A stretch of 64,000 nucleotides of DNA, taken from positions 620,001 to 684,000 of the forward strand of contig NZ_PGOI01000008.1 in the NCBI RefSeq assembly GCF_002794355.1. The letters run 5' to 3'. This DNA is from Pseudorhodobacter sp. MZDSW-24AT (GTDB lineage Bacteria > Pseudomonadota > Alphaproteobacteria > Rhodobacterales > Rhodobacteraceae). How positions within the stretch are numbered: position 1 is the stretch's first letter; every line of letters begins with the position of its first letter. The notes under the pieces were generated by a model that worked only from the letters and a program-made list of their open reading frames with translations, was not told where the DNA came from and did no database searches. Positions 42,199 through 50,682 of this stretch are shown here, piece after piece. A program made the position numbers and the translations under genes.

Positions 42199-43203
42199 TC
42201 AGCGGATCCTGATGCGGGGGTCGATAATGGTGTAAGCAAGGTCGATCAGCAGGTTCACCAGAATGAAGATGGTGGTGTAAACCAGCACCAACCCGATGAT
42301 CAGCGGATAGTCGCGGGATGAGATGCCCTGTACCAAGAGGCTCCCGATGCCGGGCCAGGCAAAGACCGTTTCGACGATCATCGCACCCGAAAGCAGGGCT
42401 CCGAATTCCAACCCGATGATGGTGACCACCCCGATCAGAGCGTTGCGGAAGGCATGACGCCACAGCACCCGGGCGGCGGACAGGCCCTTCGCACGCGCAG
42501 TCATCACGAAATCTTCGTGCAACGCTTCCTGCACCGAGGCGCGGGTCAGCTGGGTGATGATGCCCATCATATTGGTGCCCAGCACAATGGCGGGCAGCGC
42601 AAGGTGTTTCAGTGCGGCAGCAAAGGCATCACCCCGTCCTTGCAGCAGCGCATCCAGCAGCAGAAAGCCGGTGATGCGGTCTAGCCCCAAGCCCCAAGGC
42701 TCACGCCCACCCGAGGGCAAGATGTGCCAATGGCCTGCAAACAGCAGAATGAGCAGAATCCCCATCCAGAAGTTGGGCATGGAAATGCCCGCAAAGCTGA
42801 AGGTGGAGGCGAGGCTGTCCCAGATCGAACCGGGCCGCGCCCCGGCCAACACGCCCAAGGGGATGCCTACAAGAACGGCCACCAACGTGGCAGCCATTGC
42901 CAGCTCTACCGTAGCAGGAAGCCGGGCCAAGACGATCTCCATCACCGGTTCACGGTAGCGAAACGACATGCCAAAATCGCCCTGCGCGGCCTTGGCCAGA
43001 AAGTTCAGGAACTGGACCACGGGTGGGCGGTGCAGCCCCCAAGCCTCACGTATGCGGGCTTTGTCGGCTTCCGATGCTTCGTCCGAGATCAACATGCTGA
43101 CGGCATCGCCCGGTGCAAATTGCATCAGGGCAAAGACGATGCCTGCCACCACCACTAGCACGGGGATAGCCCCAAGCAGACGTTTTGAAAAATAAACAAA
43201 CAT
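42199..43203 (-). CDS. ABC transporter permease, DppB/OppB type
   Basis: Inner-membrane subunit of transporter system 3; 334 residues, a little long because of an extended loop around residues 165-195 (GGREPWGLGLDRITGF). It starts MFVYFSKRLLGAIPVLVVVA and has the EAA loop ARAKGLSAARVLWRHAFRNALIG. The start at 43203 has GGAGG upstream; the in-frame extension to 43350 lies inside the binding-protein gene. Confidence 0.92.
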   Translation of the reverse strand: MFVYFSKRLLGAIPVLVVVAGIVFALMQFAPGDAVSMLISDEASEADKARIREAWGLHRPPVVQFLNFLAKAAQGDFGMSFRYREPVMEIVLARLPATVELAMAATLVAVLVGIPLGVLAGARPGSIWDSLASTFSFAGISMPNFWMGILLILLFAGHWHILPSGGREPWGLGLDRITGFLLLDALLQGRGDAFAAALKHLALPAIVLGTNMMGIITQLTRASVQEALHEDFVMTARAKGLSAARVLWRHAFRNALIGVVTIIGLEFGALLSGAMIVETVFAWPGIGSLLVQGISSRDYPLIIGLVLVYTTIFILVNLLIDLAYTIIDPRIRIR

Positions 43204-43225
43204 CGCGGCCTCCTGTGCGGGGCGT

Positions 43226-43242
43226 GGGCCGCAGGACGGCCC
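43226..43242 (-). other. Intercistronic hairpin after the binding-protein gene (system 3)
   Basis: GGGCCG (43226-43231) pairs with CGGCCC (43237-43242) in the 50-base gap between the binding-protein stop and the permease start. It is short and without a T-run. Confidence 0.45.
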
Positions 43243-43253
43243 AAACCTAAGCG

Positions 43254-44759
43254 TTACTCGACGAAAACTTCCCAACCGTTGACCTGATCTGCCGGGCGAG
43301 GGGTAAAGCGGATGCCTTCGGCGATCCCCCAAGCCATCTGGTGCTGCCACATGAAGGCTGCGGGGGCTTCTTCCACCAGATGGGAAATGGCCGCTTGCAT
43401 CTTGGCGCTGCGATCGGCCGGATCAAAGGCGGCGCGCTCAGCATTCAAAAGCGCGTCCAGCGCCGGATCCGCGAAACCAATGCGCGGCGAGCCTCCGGTG
43501 GCAAAATATTGGTGAAGCGCGCGCGAGGGATCGATCATCGAGCCGCGCCCCATGTAATAGAAGGGCACATTGCCCTGCTGCACATTCGCCCAGAGGGTCG
43601 CCCATTCCGGCGTGTCGAGCGTGACAGTGAACCCAGCGGCTTCCAGCATCGGCACCATGGCCTCGGCGATCTGCCGGTCGGCCGTATAGCGGCCCACGGG
43701 GGTCGACAGCGTGACTTCGACACCCTCTAAGCCCACCGAGTGCAGCAGCTCGCGCGCTTTCTCGGGATTGTAATCAAAGGGGCTGACGAAGCCCGGATCA
43801 AAGCCGATCTGGCCTTCGCTGACTGGGCCATTCAGCAGATGCGCCTGCCCTTGAAGGATGGCCCGCACAATTGCCTCACGGTTGATGGCATGTGCCACCG
43901 CTTGCCGTGCCTCTTTGACATCCCAAGGATGAGTTTTGGGCGACATGGCAAGGAACATCATCTCAACCGAGTTGACCGAGGCGATGCGGGCGTTGGGCAG
44001 GTCTTCGACCCGCTGCATCAGTTGCGGCGGCACGCTTTGTGCGATCTGAACCTCGCCGTTGGCCAGTGCCGTTACACGTTGCTCGGGTTCGGCCATAATT
44101 CGGTACATGATCTGGGCCGGATTTGAGGGCGATACGAGCGGGTGGTCGTCGTTGCGCTCAAGCACGATGTGCTGACCGATGGCAACTTCAGACAGTTTGT
44201 AAGGCCCTGCGCCATAAGGAGCCTCCGCGAACATGGCATCGCCCAATTGATCGAAAAGCGCTTTTGACGTGACCGCAACGCCGGCAAGGTTATCCCGCAG
44301 AGTGGCATCGGGGGTGGCAGTCGTGATGCGCACGGTGCGCGCATCCAACGCTTCGACTTTTTCCCAGCCGGCTACAAGGTAAGCCTTGCCCGAGCCCGGG
44401 TTGCTGCCGAGATATTGGATAGAATGCACGATGTCCTCGGCCAGTACCGGATCACCGTTATGGCGTTTCAGTCCCTCGGGCAGCACGATTTCCCAAGTCA
44501 ACTCATCGAGCGAAGTGACGGATTCAGCAAGGTAGGGGACGAATTCACCCTTGTCGAAATCATAACGCGTGATGCAGCCATAGATCTGGCACCAGACGCT
44601 GCCCAAAAGAACCACCGGATCACTATAGGGGTTATAGCCCGAGATGGTTTCGGTGATGGCCACCGCAATCCGCGCGCCCTGAGGCTCCTGCGCCTTGAGG
44701 GTTGTGGCCGGGCTTGCCACCGCGAGCGCCGCGAGAAGAGGTAGAAGTTTCGTTCGCAT
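43254..44759 (-). CDS. ABC substrate-binding protein, SBP family 5 (system 3)
   Basis: Periplasmic receptor of 501 residues with a Sec signal (MRTKLLPLLAALAVASPATT, cleavage near LKA). The usual order is present: SGYNPYSDPVVLLGSVWCQIYGCI, then FVPYLAESVTSLDELTWEIVLPEG, then a lobe II part and TADRQIAEAMVPMLEAAGF, ending with an ADRSAKMQAAISHLVEEAP stretch. Two cysteines (WCQIYGC) may form a disulfide. First gene of the operon; a 28-base dyad in the upstream region suggests control by the divergent TetR protein. Ligand unknown. Confidence 0.92.
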   Translation of the reverse strand: MRTKLLPLLAALAVASPATTLKAQEPQGARIAVAITETISGYNPYSDPVVLLGSVWCQIYGCITRYDFDKGEFVPYLAESVTSLDELTWEIVLPEGLKRHNGDPVLAEDIVHSIQYLGSNPGSGKAYLVAGWEKVEALDARTVRITTATPDATLRDNLAGVAVTSKALFDQLGDAMFAEAPYGAGPYKLSEVAIGQHIVLERNDDHPLVSPSNPAQIMYRIMAEPEQRVTALANGEVQIAQSVPPQLMQRVEDLPNARIASVNSVEMMFLAMSPKTHPWDVKEARQAVAHAINREAIVRAILQGQAHLLNGPVSEGQIGFDPGFVSPFDYNPEKARELLHSVGLEGVEVTLSTPVGRYTADRQIAEAMVPMLEAAGFTVTLDTPEWATLWANVQQGNVPFYYMGRGSMIDPSRALHQYFATGGSPRIGFADPALDALLNAERAAFDPADRSAKMQAAISHLVEEAPAAFMWQHQMAWGIAEGIRFTPRPADQVNGWEVFVE

Positions 44760-44841
44760 CCTGGTCCGCTTTCCTGGGCCATGTCACAGTGACAGGTCTT
44801 TGGGTTCGATTTTGTCTTGCCGTGCCACAATCAGCTGGCCA

Positions 44842-44869
44842 TTAAATAAGTGATCGCTTACTTACTAAA
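44842..44869. promoter_or_regulatory. 28-base imperfect palindrome, probable TetR operator
   Basis: TTAAATAAGTGA, four bases, TTACTTACTAAA: nine of twelve positions pair. It lies midway between the divergent binding-protein start (44759) and the TetR start (44974), where a TetR-type repressor would control both directions. Confidence 0.55.
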
Positions 44870-44973
44870 CGCAAGCCAGTGTGGCGGCACATCCCGGCAA
44901 AAGCCAAAGACCCGGACAAACGCGCCTTCGATTTGAACCAAATGCCCGAATTTCGCGCAAAACGGAGACAGAC

Positions 44974-45621
44974 ATGACCCAGATCGCCCCCTCCGAGCCC
45001 GAAGCGCCTTTCTACACCGGCGTCGCCGAGCGCCTGATTGAAGCAGGCATGCGGGAGTTCGTGCGGCACGGCTTTCAAGGCGCCAGCATTTCGCAAATTG
45101 TCGAAGCAGCCGAATGCAATGTGCGGATGATCTACCATTATTTCGGCAACAAGCTGGGCCTGTATCGCGCCTGTATCGACCGGGCCTATGCCGAACTGCG
45201 GCAGGCAGAGCGGGAGGCCACCTTCTGGTCTCTGCCCCCGCGCGCCGCGATGGCTGAACTGGTGCGCTTTACATATGACTACATGGTGGCCCATCCCGAG
45301 TTTCAGGGATTGATGCGAATCGAGAACATGGCGGATGGCGCGCATGTGCGCGGGCTGGAGCAGGTGAGCGCCCGAGCGGAAAGCCTGTTCGATGCCATTG
45401 CGCGCGTTCTGGATGCTGGGCGCGCCGCAGGCGCGTTTTCCCGGCGTCCCGATCCGGGGCGGCTTTATCTTACCATCCTGGGCTTGTGCACAATTCATGT
45501 GTCAAACCGCCACACGATGGGCGTAGTGATGGGCTGCGATCTGGCAGATCCCGTGTTTCTGGCCGACCGTCGCGAAGAGGTCGTTGCGGTTGTCCTGGCC
45601 GCATTGGGGGCGGCAGCATGA
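44974..45621 (+). CDS. TetR-family transcriptional regulator
   Basis: Predicted repressor of 215 residues. The N-terminal HTH reads LIEAGMREFVRHGFQGASIS, QIVEAAECNVRMIYHYFGNK and GLYRACIDRAY; the rest is a helical ligand domain, with the C-terminal type seen in RutR-like proteins. Start at 44974 with GGAGA upstream. It overlaps the gamma-glutamyltransferase-like gene by four bases (ATGA) and is divergent from transporter operon 3, so it likely controls both. Effector unknown. Confidence 0.87.
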   Translation: MTQIAPSEPEAPFYTGVAERLIEAGMREFVRHGFQGASISQIVEAAECNVRMIYHYFGNKLGLYRACIDRAYAELRQAEREATFWSLPPRAAMAELVRFTYDYMVAHPEFQGLMRIENMADGAHVRGLEQVSARAESLFDAIARVLDAGRAAGAFSRRPDPGRLYLTILGLCTIHVSNRHTMGVVMGCDLADPVFLADRREEVVAVVLAALGAAA

Positions 45622-47150
45622 GCGGGGCACTAACGACGCCGCATCCGCTGGCCACCAAAGCGGGACTGGCCGTGTTGCGCCAAGGCGGCACCGCGCCCGA
45701 AGCGCTGATCGCGGCGGGGGCAGTGCTAACGGTGGTGATGCCGCATTTTTGCGGCCTTGGCGGCGATGCCGTTTGGCTGGTGGCGGATCGCAAAGGGCAG
45801 GCACGATCTTTTCTGGCGATTGGCCAAGGGGTTTCTCGGCCGATGCCCGCGTCCCCCTTGCCGCTGCGCGGCGCGGGCTCGATCCTGACAACGGCGGCGG
45901 TGGTCGATGGCTGGCACCATGCGCATGAACATGCGCGCCAGCATCTGGGCGGCCGAATGGTCTGGGGTGATCTGCTGGCCCCTGCGATTGCCGCCGCCGA
46001 AAACGGATATGACGTCACGCCGTCGCAAGCCTTCTGGGCTGACTACCGTGCCGGAGAGATTGAAAACTGGCCCGGGTTTGAAGGTTTGTTCTTGCATAAG
46101 GGGCGCAGTGTGCCAGCCGGGCAGCGCCTGCGCCAACCCGGTCTTGCCCACGCTCTGAACGAGATCGCAAGCGAGGGTGCCCAAGCCTTCTACACCGGAG
46201 CGCTGTCACGGCGGATCGTGGAAGGGCTAACAGACGCCGGAGCGGTGATCTCGGCCGAAGATCTGGTCCGCACCACCACGCGCGAGGTTTTTCCCCTGTC
46301 GCAACGCTATCGTGGTGTCGCGCTATTGGCACCGCCTCCGCCCACCCAAGGGCTCACCACGCTGCAGATCATGGGCATTCTTCAGCGCTACGATCTGCAA
46401 AGCCTAGAGGTGGGCAGCGCTAATCATCTGCACCTCTGTGTCGAAGCCGTGAAACGCGCCTTTCTGGATCGCCCCGCCATCGCAGACAGCGGGGAAAAGG
46501 ATCTGGCGCAGTCCTTGCTTGACCCCGCGCATCTGGACCAGCTGGCGGCAGGGATCTCACAAGATCAGGCCATGCCTTGGCCACATCTGTGGCAGCACGG
46601 CGATACTGTCTATCTGGGCGCCATCGACGACCAAGGCAATGCAGCAAGCGTATTGCAAAGCACCTATTTCGACTGGGGCAGCGGGGTAGTGGCAGGCGAC
46701 ACAGGCATCCTGTGGCAAAACCGAGGTGCGGCCTTCAGCAGCGACGCCCGTCACCCAAATACCTTTGCGCCGGGCAAACTTCCGTTCTACACACTCAACC
46801 CCGGCATCGCCCTGCGCGATGGCACGCCCGCTTTTGTCTACGGTACCCAAGGGGCTGATGGACAGCCGCAAACCCTTGCGATGCTGCTCACAAGGCTGAT
46901 CGATTTTAGTCAAGACCCCGAAACCGCCTTGGCAGCCCCGCGCTTTCTGCTGGGACGAACGTTTTCCGATCAGCGCGACAGTCTTAAGATCGAGGCGCAT
47001 GCGGGGGAGGCTGTGATCGCGGCGCTTGCCGCCAAATCGCACGAAATCTGCCCGATCTCCGCGCTCAGCCCGCTGGCAGGTCTGGCGGGCATCGTGACGG
47101 CCAAGGCCGGTTTTCAGGACCCGCGCGGCAGCATCAAGCTGACAGAGTAA
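45618..47150 (+). CDS. Gamma-glutamyltransferase-like Ntn-hydrolase (YwrD type)
   Basis: Predicted self-processing amidohydrolase that cleaves a gamma-glutamyl or similar amide bond; 510 residues. The sequence around Thr330 (GDTVYLGAIDDQGNAAS, then GSGVVAGDTGILWQNRG) aligns with the processing/nucleophile threonine of E. coli GGT (TTHYSVVD). The neighbouring Thr of the classical pair is Val, and the classical PLSSM motif is replaced by LPFYTLNP, as in the YwrD subgroup. No signal peptide, so cytoplasmic, unlike classical GGT. Coupled to the TetR gene; convergent with the ATPase of transporter 4. Confidence 0.83.
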   Translation: MSGALTTPHPLATKAGLAVLRQGGTAPEALIAAGAVLTVVMPHFCGLGGDAVWLVADRKGQARSFLAIGQGVSRPMPASPLPLRGAGSILTTAAVVDGWHHAHEHARQHLGGRMVWGDLLAPAIAAAENGYDVTPSQAFWADYRAGEIENWPGFEGLFLHKGRSVPAGQRLRQPGLAHALNEIASEGAQAFYTGALSRRIVEGLTDAGAVISAEDLVRTTTREVFPLSQRYRGVALLAPPPPTQGLTTLQIMGILQRYDLQSLEVGSANHLHLCVEAVKRAFLDRPAIADSGEKDLAQSLLDPAHLDQLAAGISQDQAMPWPHLWQHGDTVYLGAIDDQGNAASVLQSTYFDWGSGVVAGDTGILWQNRGAAFSSDARHPNTFAPGKLPFYTLNPGIALRDGTPAFVYGTQGADGQPQTLAMLLTRLIDFSQDPETALAAPRFLLGRTFSDQRDSLKIEAHAGEAVIAALAAKSHEICPISALSPLAGLAGIVTAKAGFQDPRGSIKLTE

Positions 47151-47166
47151 GCCACGCGTAGGATTT

Positions 47167-48780
47167 TTAAGCCAGCGCGAGTCGCGCCTTGCGGCGCTCT
47201 GCCTGCACGTCTGGGTCTGGATCCAGACCTGCAGCCAGCAGCCGCTGGGTATAAGCCGCACGCGGCGCGTCAAAGACCTGCGCCACCGGGCCAAGCTCGA
47301 CCACCCTGCCTTTTTGCATAACCATCACCTGATCGGCAAAGTCGCGCACGACCGGCAGATCATGAGCGATGAATACATAACTTATGCCTAACCGCTTGCG
47401 CAGATCATCTAGCAGCGCAATTACCTGCGCCTGCACCGAGACATCCAGCGCCGACACGGCCTCGTCGCAGATGATTAGCTTCGGCTCCAAGGCCAAGGCC
47501 CGGGCGATCGCAATTCGCTGGCGCTGGCCCCCCGAGAATTGATGCGGATAGCGGCTTGCCATCTCGGGTTTGAGCCCGACCTGCAACAACAGCTCAGCCA
47601 CCCGTGCTTTCCAGCGGTCGCGCGGCAGGATCTCGGGGTGAATGACCCATGCCTCAGTGATCAGCTGCCAGACAGTCATCCGCGGATTAAGGCTTTGCGT
47701 CGGGTCCTGAAAGACCATCTGCAAATCGCGCCGGAGCTTGAACAACTCGGCGGGAGGCATGGCAAAAAGATCTCGCCCTTTCCAAAGCGCCTGCCCACCA
47801 CTTGGCTCTTCCAATCGCAATAGCATTTTAGCGACAGTGGATTTGCCCGAGCCGGACTCGCCGACTATGGCAAGGGTCTCGCCTTCCATTAGGTCAAAAG
47901 ACACGTCCTCCACCGCTGTAAATTGCCCGAACTGCTTGCGCACCTTTCGCACGCTGAGCACCGGCTCCCGGCGTGGCTGTTCAGGGTGCATCTCGCCCTT
48001 ACCCGGCGCTGCCGCGATCAAACGGGCGGTATAGGGGTGCTGCGGATTGCGGTACACTTCATGCGTCGCCCCCGTTTCCACCACCGCGCCCCCGTTCATC
48101 ACCGCAACACGGTCGGCGATTTCGGCCACGACGCCCAGATCATGGGTGATGATCAGCACTCCCATGCCGGTTTCCAGCTGCAGCTCTTTCAACAGCGCCA
48201 GCACTTCCGCTTGAACAGTCACATCCAGCGCGGTTGTCGGTTCATCCGCAATCAGAAGATCGGGACGCAAAGCCAAGGCCATGGCGATCATCAGACGCTG
48301 CCGCTGGCCGCCGGAAAATTCATGCGGGTACTTCTGCAAGCTGGTTTCGGGGTCTGGAATGCCAACACGCCTGACCAAGCGCAACGCTTCGGCTTTGGCG
48401 GTTGCCCGATCGGCACCATGCGCGGTCAGCGCCTCTTCGATCTGCCAGCCTACAGAATAGACCGGGTTCAAATGACTTAAAGGATCTTGAAAGATCATGG
48501 CGATCCGCCGCCCGTTGATCTCGCGGCGCGCAGAAGCAGGCATCCTCAGCAAGTCTTGTCCGTCAAACCAGATCTCGCCGCTGGTGATCTTGCCCGGCGG
48601 CATGTCGATCAAGTCCATGATAGCCGAAGAGGACACGGATTTCCCTGAACCAGACTCGCCGAGAATGGCAAGCGTCTCACCCCGGTCCAGATAAAAACTG
48701 ACGTTCCTCACGGCATGGACCGTGCCTGTGACAGTGTGGAAATCGACCGAAAGATCGCGGACGTCCAGGAACCGGGTCAT
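47167..48780 (-). CDS. ABC transporter ATP-binding protein, two fused ATPase domains (GsiA-like)
   Basis: Energy-coupling subunit of transporter system 4; 537 residues. First half: [37 protein letters not shown]. Second half: GESGSGKST, FSGGQRQRIAIARAL, LIICDEAVSALD. The start at 48780 (MTRFLDVRDLSVDF) overlaps the permease gene by four bases; a start at 48822 would give an overlap of 46 bases. Last gene of the operon. Confidence 0.92.
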   Translation of the reverse strand: MTRFLDVRDLSVDFHTVTGTVHAVRNVSFYLDRGETLAILGESGSGKSVSSSAIMDLIDMPPGKITSGEIWFDGQDLLRMPASARREINGRRIAMIFQDPLSHLNPVYSVGWQIEEALTAHGADRATAKAEALRLVRRVGIPDPETSLQKYPHEFSGGQRQRLMIAMALALRPDLLIADEPTTALDVTVQAEVLALLKELQLETGMGVLIITHDLGVVAEIADRVAVMNGGAVVETGATHEVYRNPQHPYTARLIAAAPGKGEMHPEQPRREPVLSVRKVRKQFGQFTAVEDVSFDLMEGETLAIVGESGSGKSTVAKMLLRLEEPSGGQALWKGRDLFAMPPAELFKLRRDLQMVFQDPTQSLNPRMTVWQLITEAWVIHPEILPRDRWKARVAELLLQVGLKPEMASRYPHQFSGGQRQRIAIARALALEPKLIICDEAVSALDVSVQAQVIALLDDLRKRLGISYVFIAHDLPVVRDFADQVMVMQKGRVVELGPVAQVFDAPRAAYTQRLLAAGLDPDPDVQAERRKARLALA

Positions 48781-49703
48781 GGTTTCACCTCGTTCTTTGA
48801 CGCGCGCATCTCCAGCCGCCAACGCTGGGTCGGGTCAAGCGCGATGCGCATCCAGCTGGACAGCAGGTTCAGCGAAAGGGTGGTCAGGATGATCGCCAGC
48901 CCCGGCCAGAACGACAACCACCACGCCGTCGTCAGGTATTGCCGTCCTTGAGCGATCATCAGGCCCCAAGTGATCTCAGGCGGTTGGATGCCGATGCCAA
49001 GGAAAGACAGCGCACTTTCAGCCAACATGACAAAAGCGAAATCCAAGGTAGCAATCGTCATTAAGGTGGGCAGGACCACAGGCAGGATGTGGCGAAAAAT
49101 GATACGCGGCGACGACGCCCCCATCACCTTGGCGGCCTGCACGAACATACGCTCACGAATCTCCATCACCTCGGCCCGCGTTGTGCGCAGGTAAACCGGA
49201 ATGCGTGTGATCGCCAAAACCACCACAAGATTCAGGACCGAAGGCCCAAGGATATACAGCACCACGACCGCCAGTAGCAACGAAGGGAAAGACATGATCA
49301 CATCCGCAAGGCGCATGATCACCAGCCCAGTCCGCTTGCCCGCGTATCCAGCGACCAAACCCAAAACCGTGCCGATCACCGCTGACCCGAGCACCGCTCC
49401 CGCCGCAACGGTCATCGTGTTCTGCGACGCGACCACGATGCGGGCCAGCAAAGGCCGGCCCAGCGCATCGGCTCCCAAGATCCAGATCCAGCCGCGCTCC
49501 CAATCGAAGGGTGGCGCATTTCTCCCGCGCAGGTTTTGCTTTTGGGCCGCCGCATCCAGCAGCCACGGTCCGATCAAAGCAAGCACGAAGATCAGGCACA
49601 AAAACAGCGCCGCCGCCAAGGCAAACTTGTCGGCCCAGAGCATCCGGGCAAAGCGGATCAGCGCCTTGGGTTCATCCGGGATCACATCGATCTGCGTCAT
49701 CAT
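48777..49703 (-). CDS. ABC transporter permease, DppC/OppC type
   Basis: Inner-membrane subunit of transporter system 4; 308 residues. Features are IGPWLLDAAAQKQNLRGRN, WILGADALGRPLLARIVV, the EAA loop (AKVMGASSPRIIFRHILPVVLPT) and LSFLGIGIQPPEITWG. AAGGAG precedes two adjacent ATG codons; the second (49700) has the better spacing. Confidence 0.92.
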   Translation of the reverse strand: MMTQIDVIPDEPKALIRFARMLWADKFALAAALFLCLIFVLALIGPWLLDAAAQKQNLRGRNAPPFDWERGWIWILGADALGRPLLARIVVASQNTMTVAAGAVLGSAVIGTVLGLVAGYAGKRTGLVIMRLADVIMSFPSLLLAVVVLYILGPSVLNLVVVLAITRIPVYLRTTRAEVMEIRERMFVQAAKVMGASSPRIIFRHILPVVLPTLMTIATLDFAFVMLAESALSFLGIGIQPPEITWGLMIAQGRQYLTTAWWLSFWPGLAIILTTLSLNLLSSWMRIALDPTQRWRLEMRASKNEVKP

Positions 49704-49709
49704 TGCTCC

Positions 49710-50624
49710 TTAATGCCGGATGCGCGGATCGAGCAGCGAATAGGCCAGATCGATCAACAGGTTCATCAGAAAAATCGCCATGGCCGTAACCATGATTGCG
49801 GCAAGCACCACGTTGAAATCGCGCTGCAGGATAGAGTCGATCATCAGCTTCCCTACCCCCGGGAAACCAAAGATCGTCTCGATCACCACTGCGCCATTTA
49901 GTAGCGCTGCCGCCTGATCCCCGATTACAGTGATCACCGGCAGCATTGCATTGCGCAGGGCGTGTACAAAGATAATGGCCTGCGACTTGACACCTTTGGC
50001 ACGCGCGGTTTTCACATAGGCCGAAGACAGTGCTGTGATCATCGCGCCGCGCACGACCTGCACGATCAGACCAAACGGCCGGATGAACAACACGGCAATC
50101 GGCAAGATCCAATGCGCAAGTGTCCCCGTCCCCGACGTGGGCACCCAGCCCAGCCCGACCGAGAAGACAACGATCGCCACGATGGCAACCCAGAAATCCG
50201 GAGCCGAGGCGCCAATCAGTGAACTGACGGTCGCCAGCCTGTCGAACAGGCCCCCTGCGCGAAAGGCCGCGAGTGACCCAAGCACGATTGCGGCGGCAGT
50301 CACTAGCGCCATGGTGATTAGAGCCAATTGCAGCGTCCACCAGAAAGCTTCGATCACGATCTCGAAGGCGGGCCGCGCCTTGCGGATAGAGTCTCCGAAA
50401 TTCAGCTGCGCCAAGTCAGAAACATAGCGCCCGAACTGCACTAGAACTGGGTCGTTCAACCCATGTACCTCGCGGAACTGCTGGCGCATCTCCTCTGATG
50501 CCTCGACCGGCAGATAAAGCGCCGCAGGGTCCCCGGTCAGCCGCGACAGGAAAAACACCGCCACCACCAGAAGCATGAGTGAGATCAAGCTGGCAATCGC
50601 CCGCTGTCTGATGAAACGGTGCAT
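49710..50624 (-). CDS. ABC transporter permease, DppB/OppB type
   Basis: Inner-membrane subunit of transporter system 4; 304 residues, start MHRFIRQRAIASLISLMLLV. It carries TGDPAALYLPVEASEEMRQQ and the EAA loop (RAKGVKSQAIIFVHALRNAMLPVI). The start at 50624 follows AGGGGGAG; longer in-frame extensions overlap the binding-protein gene and are rejected. Confidence 0.92.
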   Translation of the reverse strand: MHRFIRQRAIASLISLMLLVVAVFFLSRLTGDPAALYLPVEASEEMRQQFREVHGLNDPVLVQFGRYVSDLAQLNFGDSIRKARPAFEIVIEAFWWTLQLALITMALVTAAAIVLGSLAAFRAGGLFDRLATVSSLIGASAPDFWVAIVAIVVFSVGLGWVPTSGTGTLAHWILPIAVLFIRPFGLIVQVVRGAMITALSSAYVKTARAKGVKSQAIIFVHALRNAMLPVITVIGDQAAALLNGAVVIETIFGFPGVGKLMIDSILQRDFNVVLAAIMVTAMAIFLMNLLIDLAYSLLDPRIRH

Positions 50625-50644
50625 GGCTCCCCCTTGAAAAGGCA

Positions 50645-50674
50645 CAGGGCGAAGGGAAAAGCCCCCTCGCCCTG
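50645..50674 (-). other. Intercistronic hairpin after the binding-protein gene (system 4)
   Basis: CAGGGCGA (50645-50652) pairs with TCGCCCTG (50667-50674), extended by an inner AGGG/CCCC pairing, right after the stop codon at 50683. No T-run follows, so it resembles the hairpins at 33355-33385 and 60503-60529. Confidence 0.6.
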
Positions 50675-50682
50675 CAAATGTG

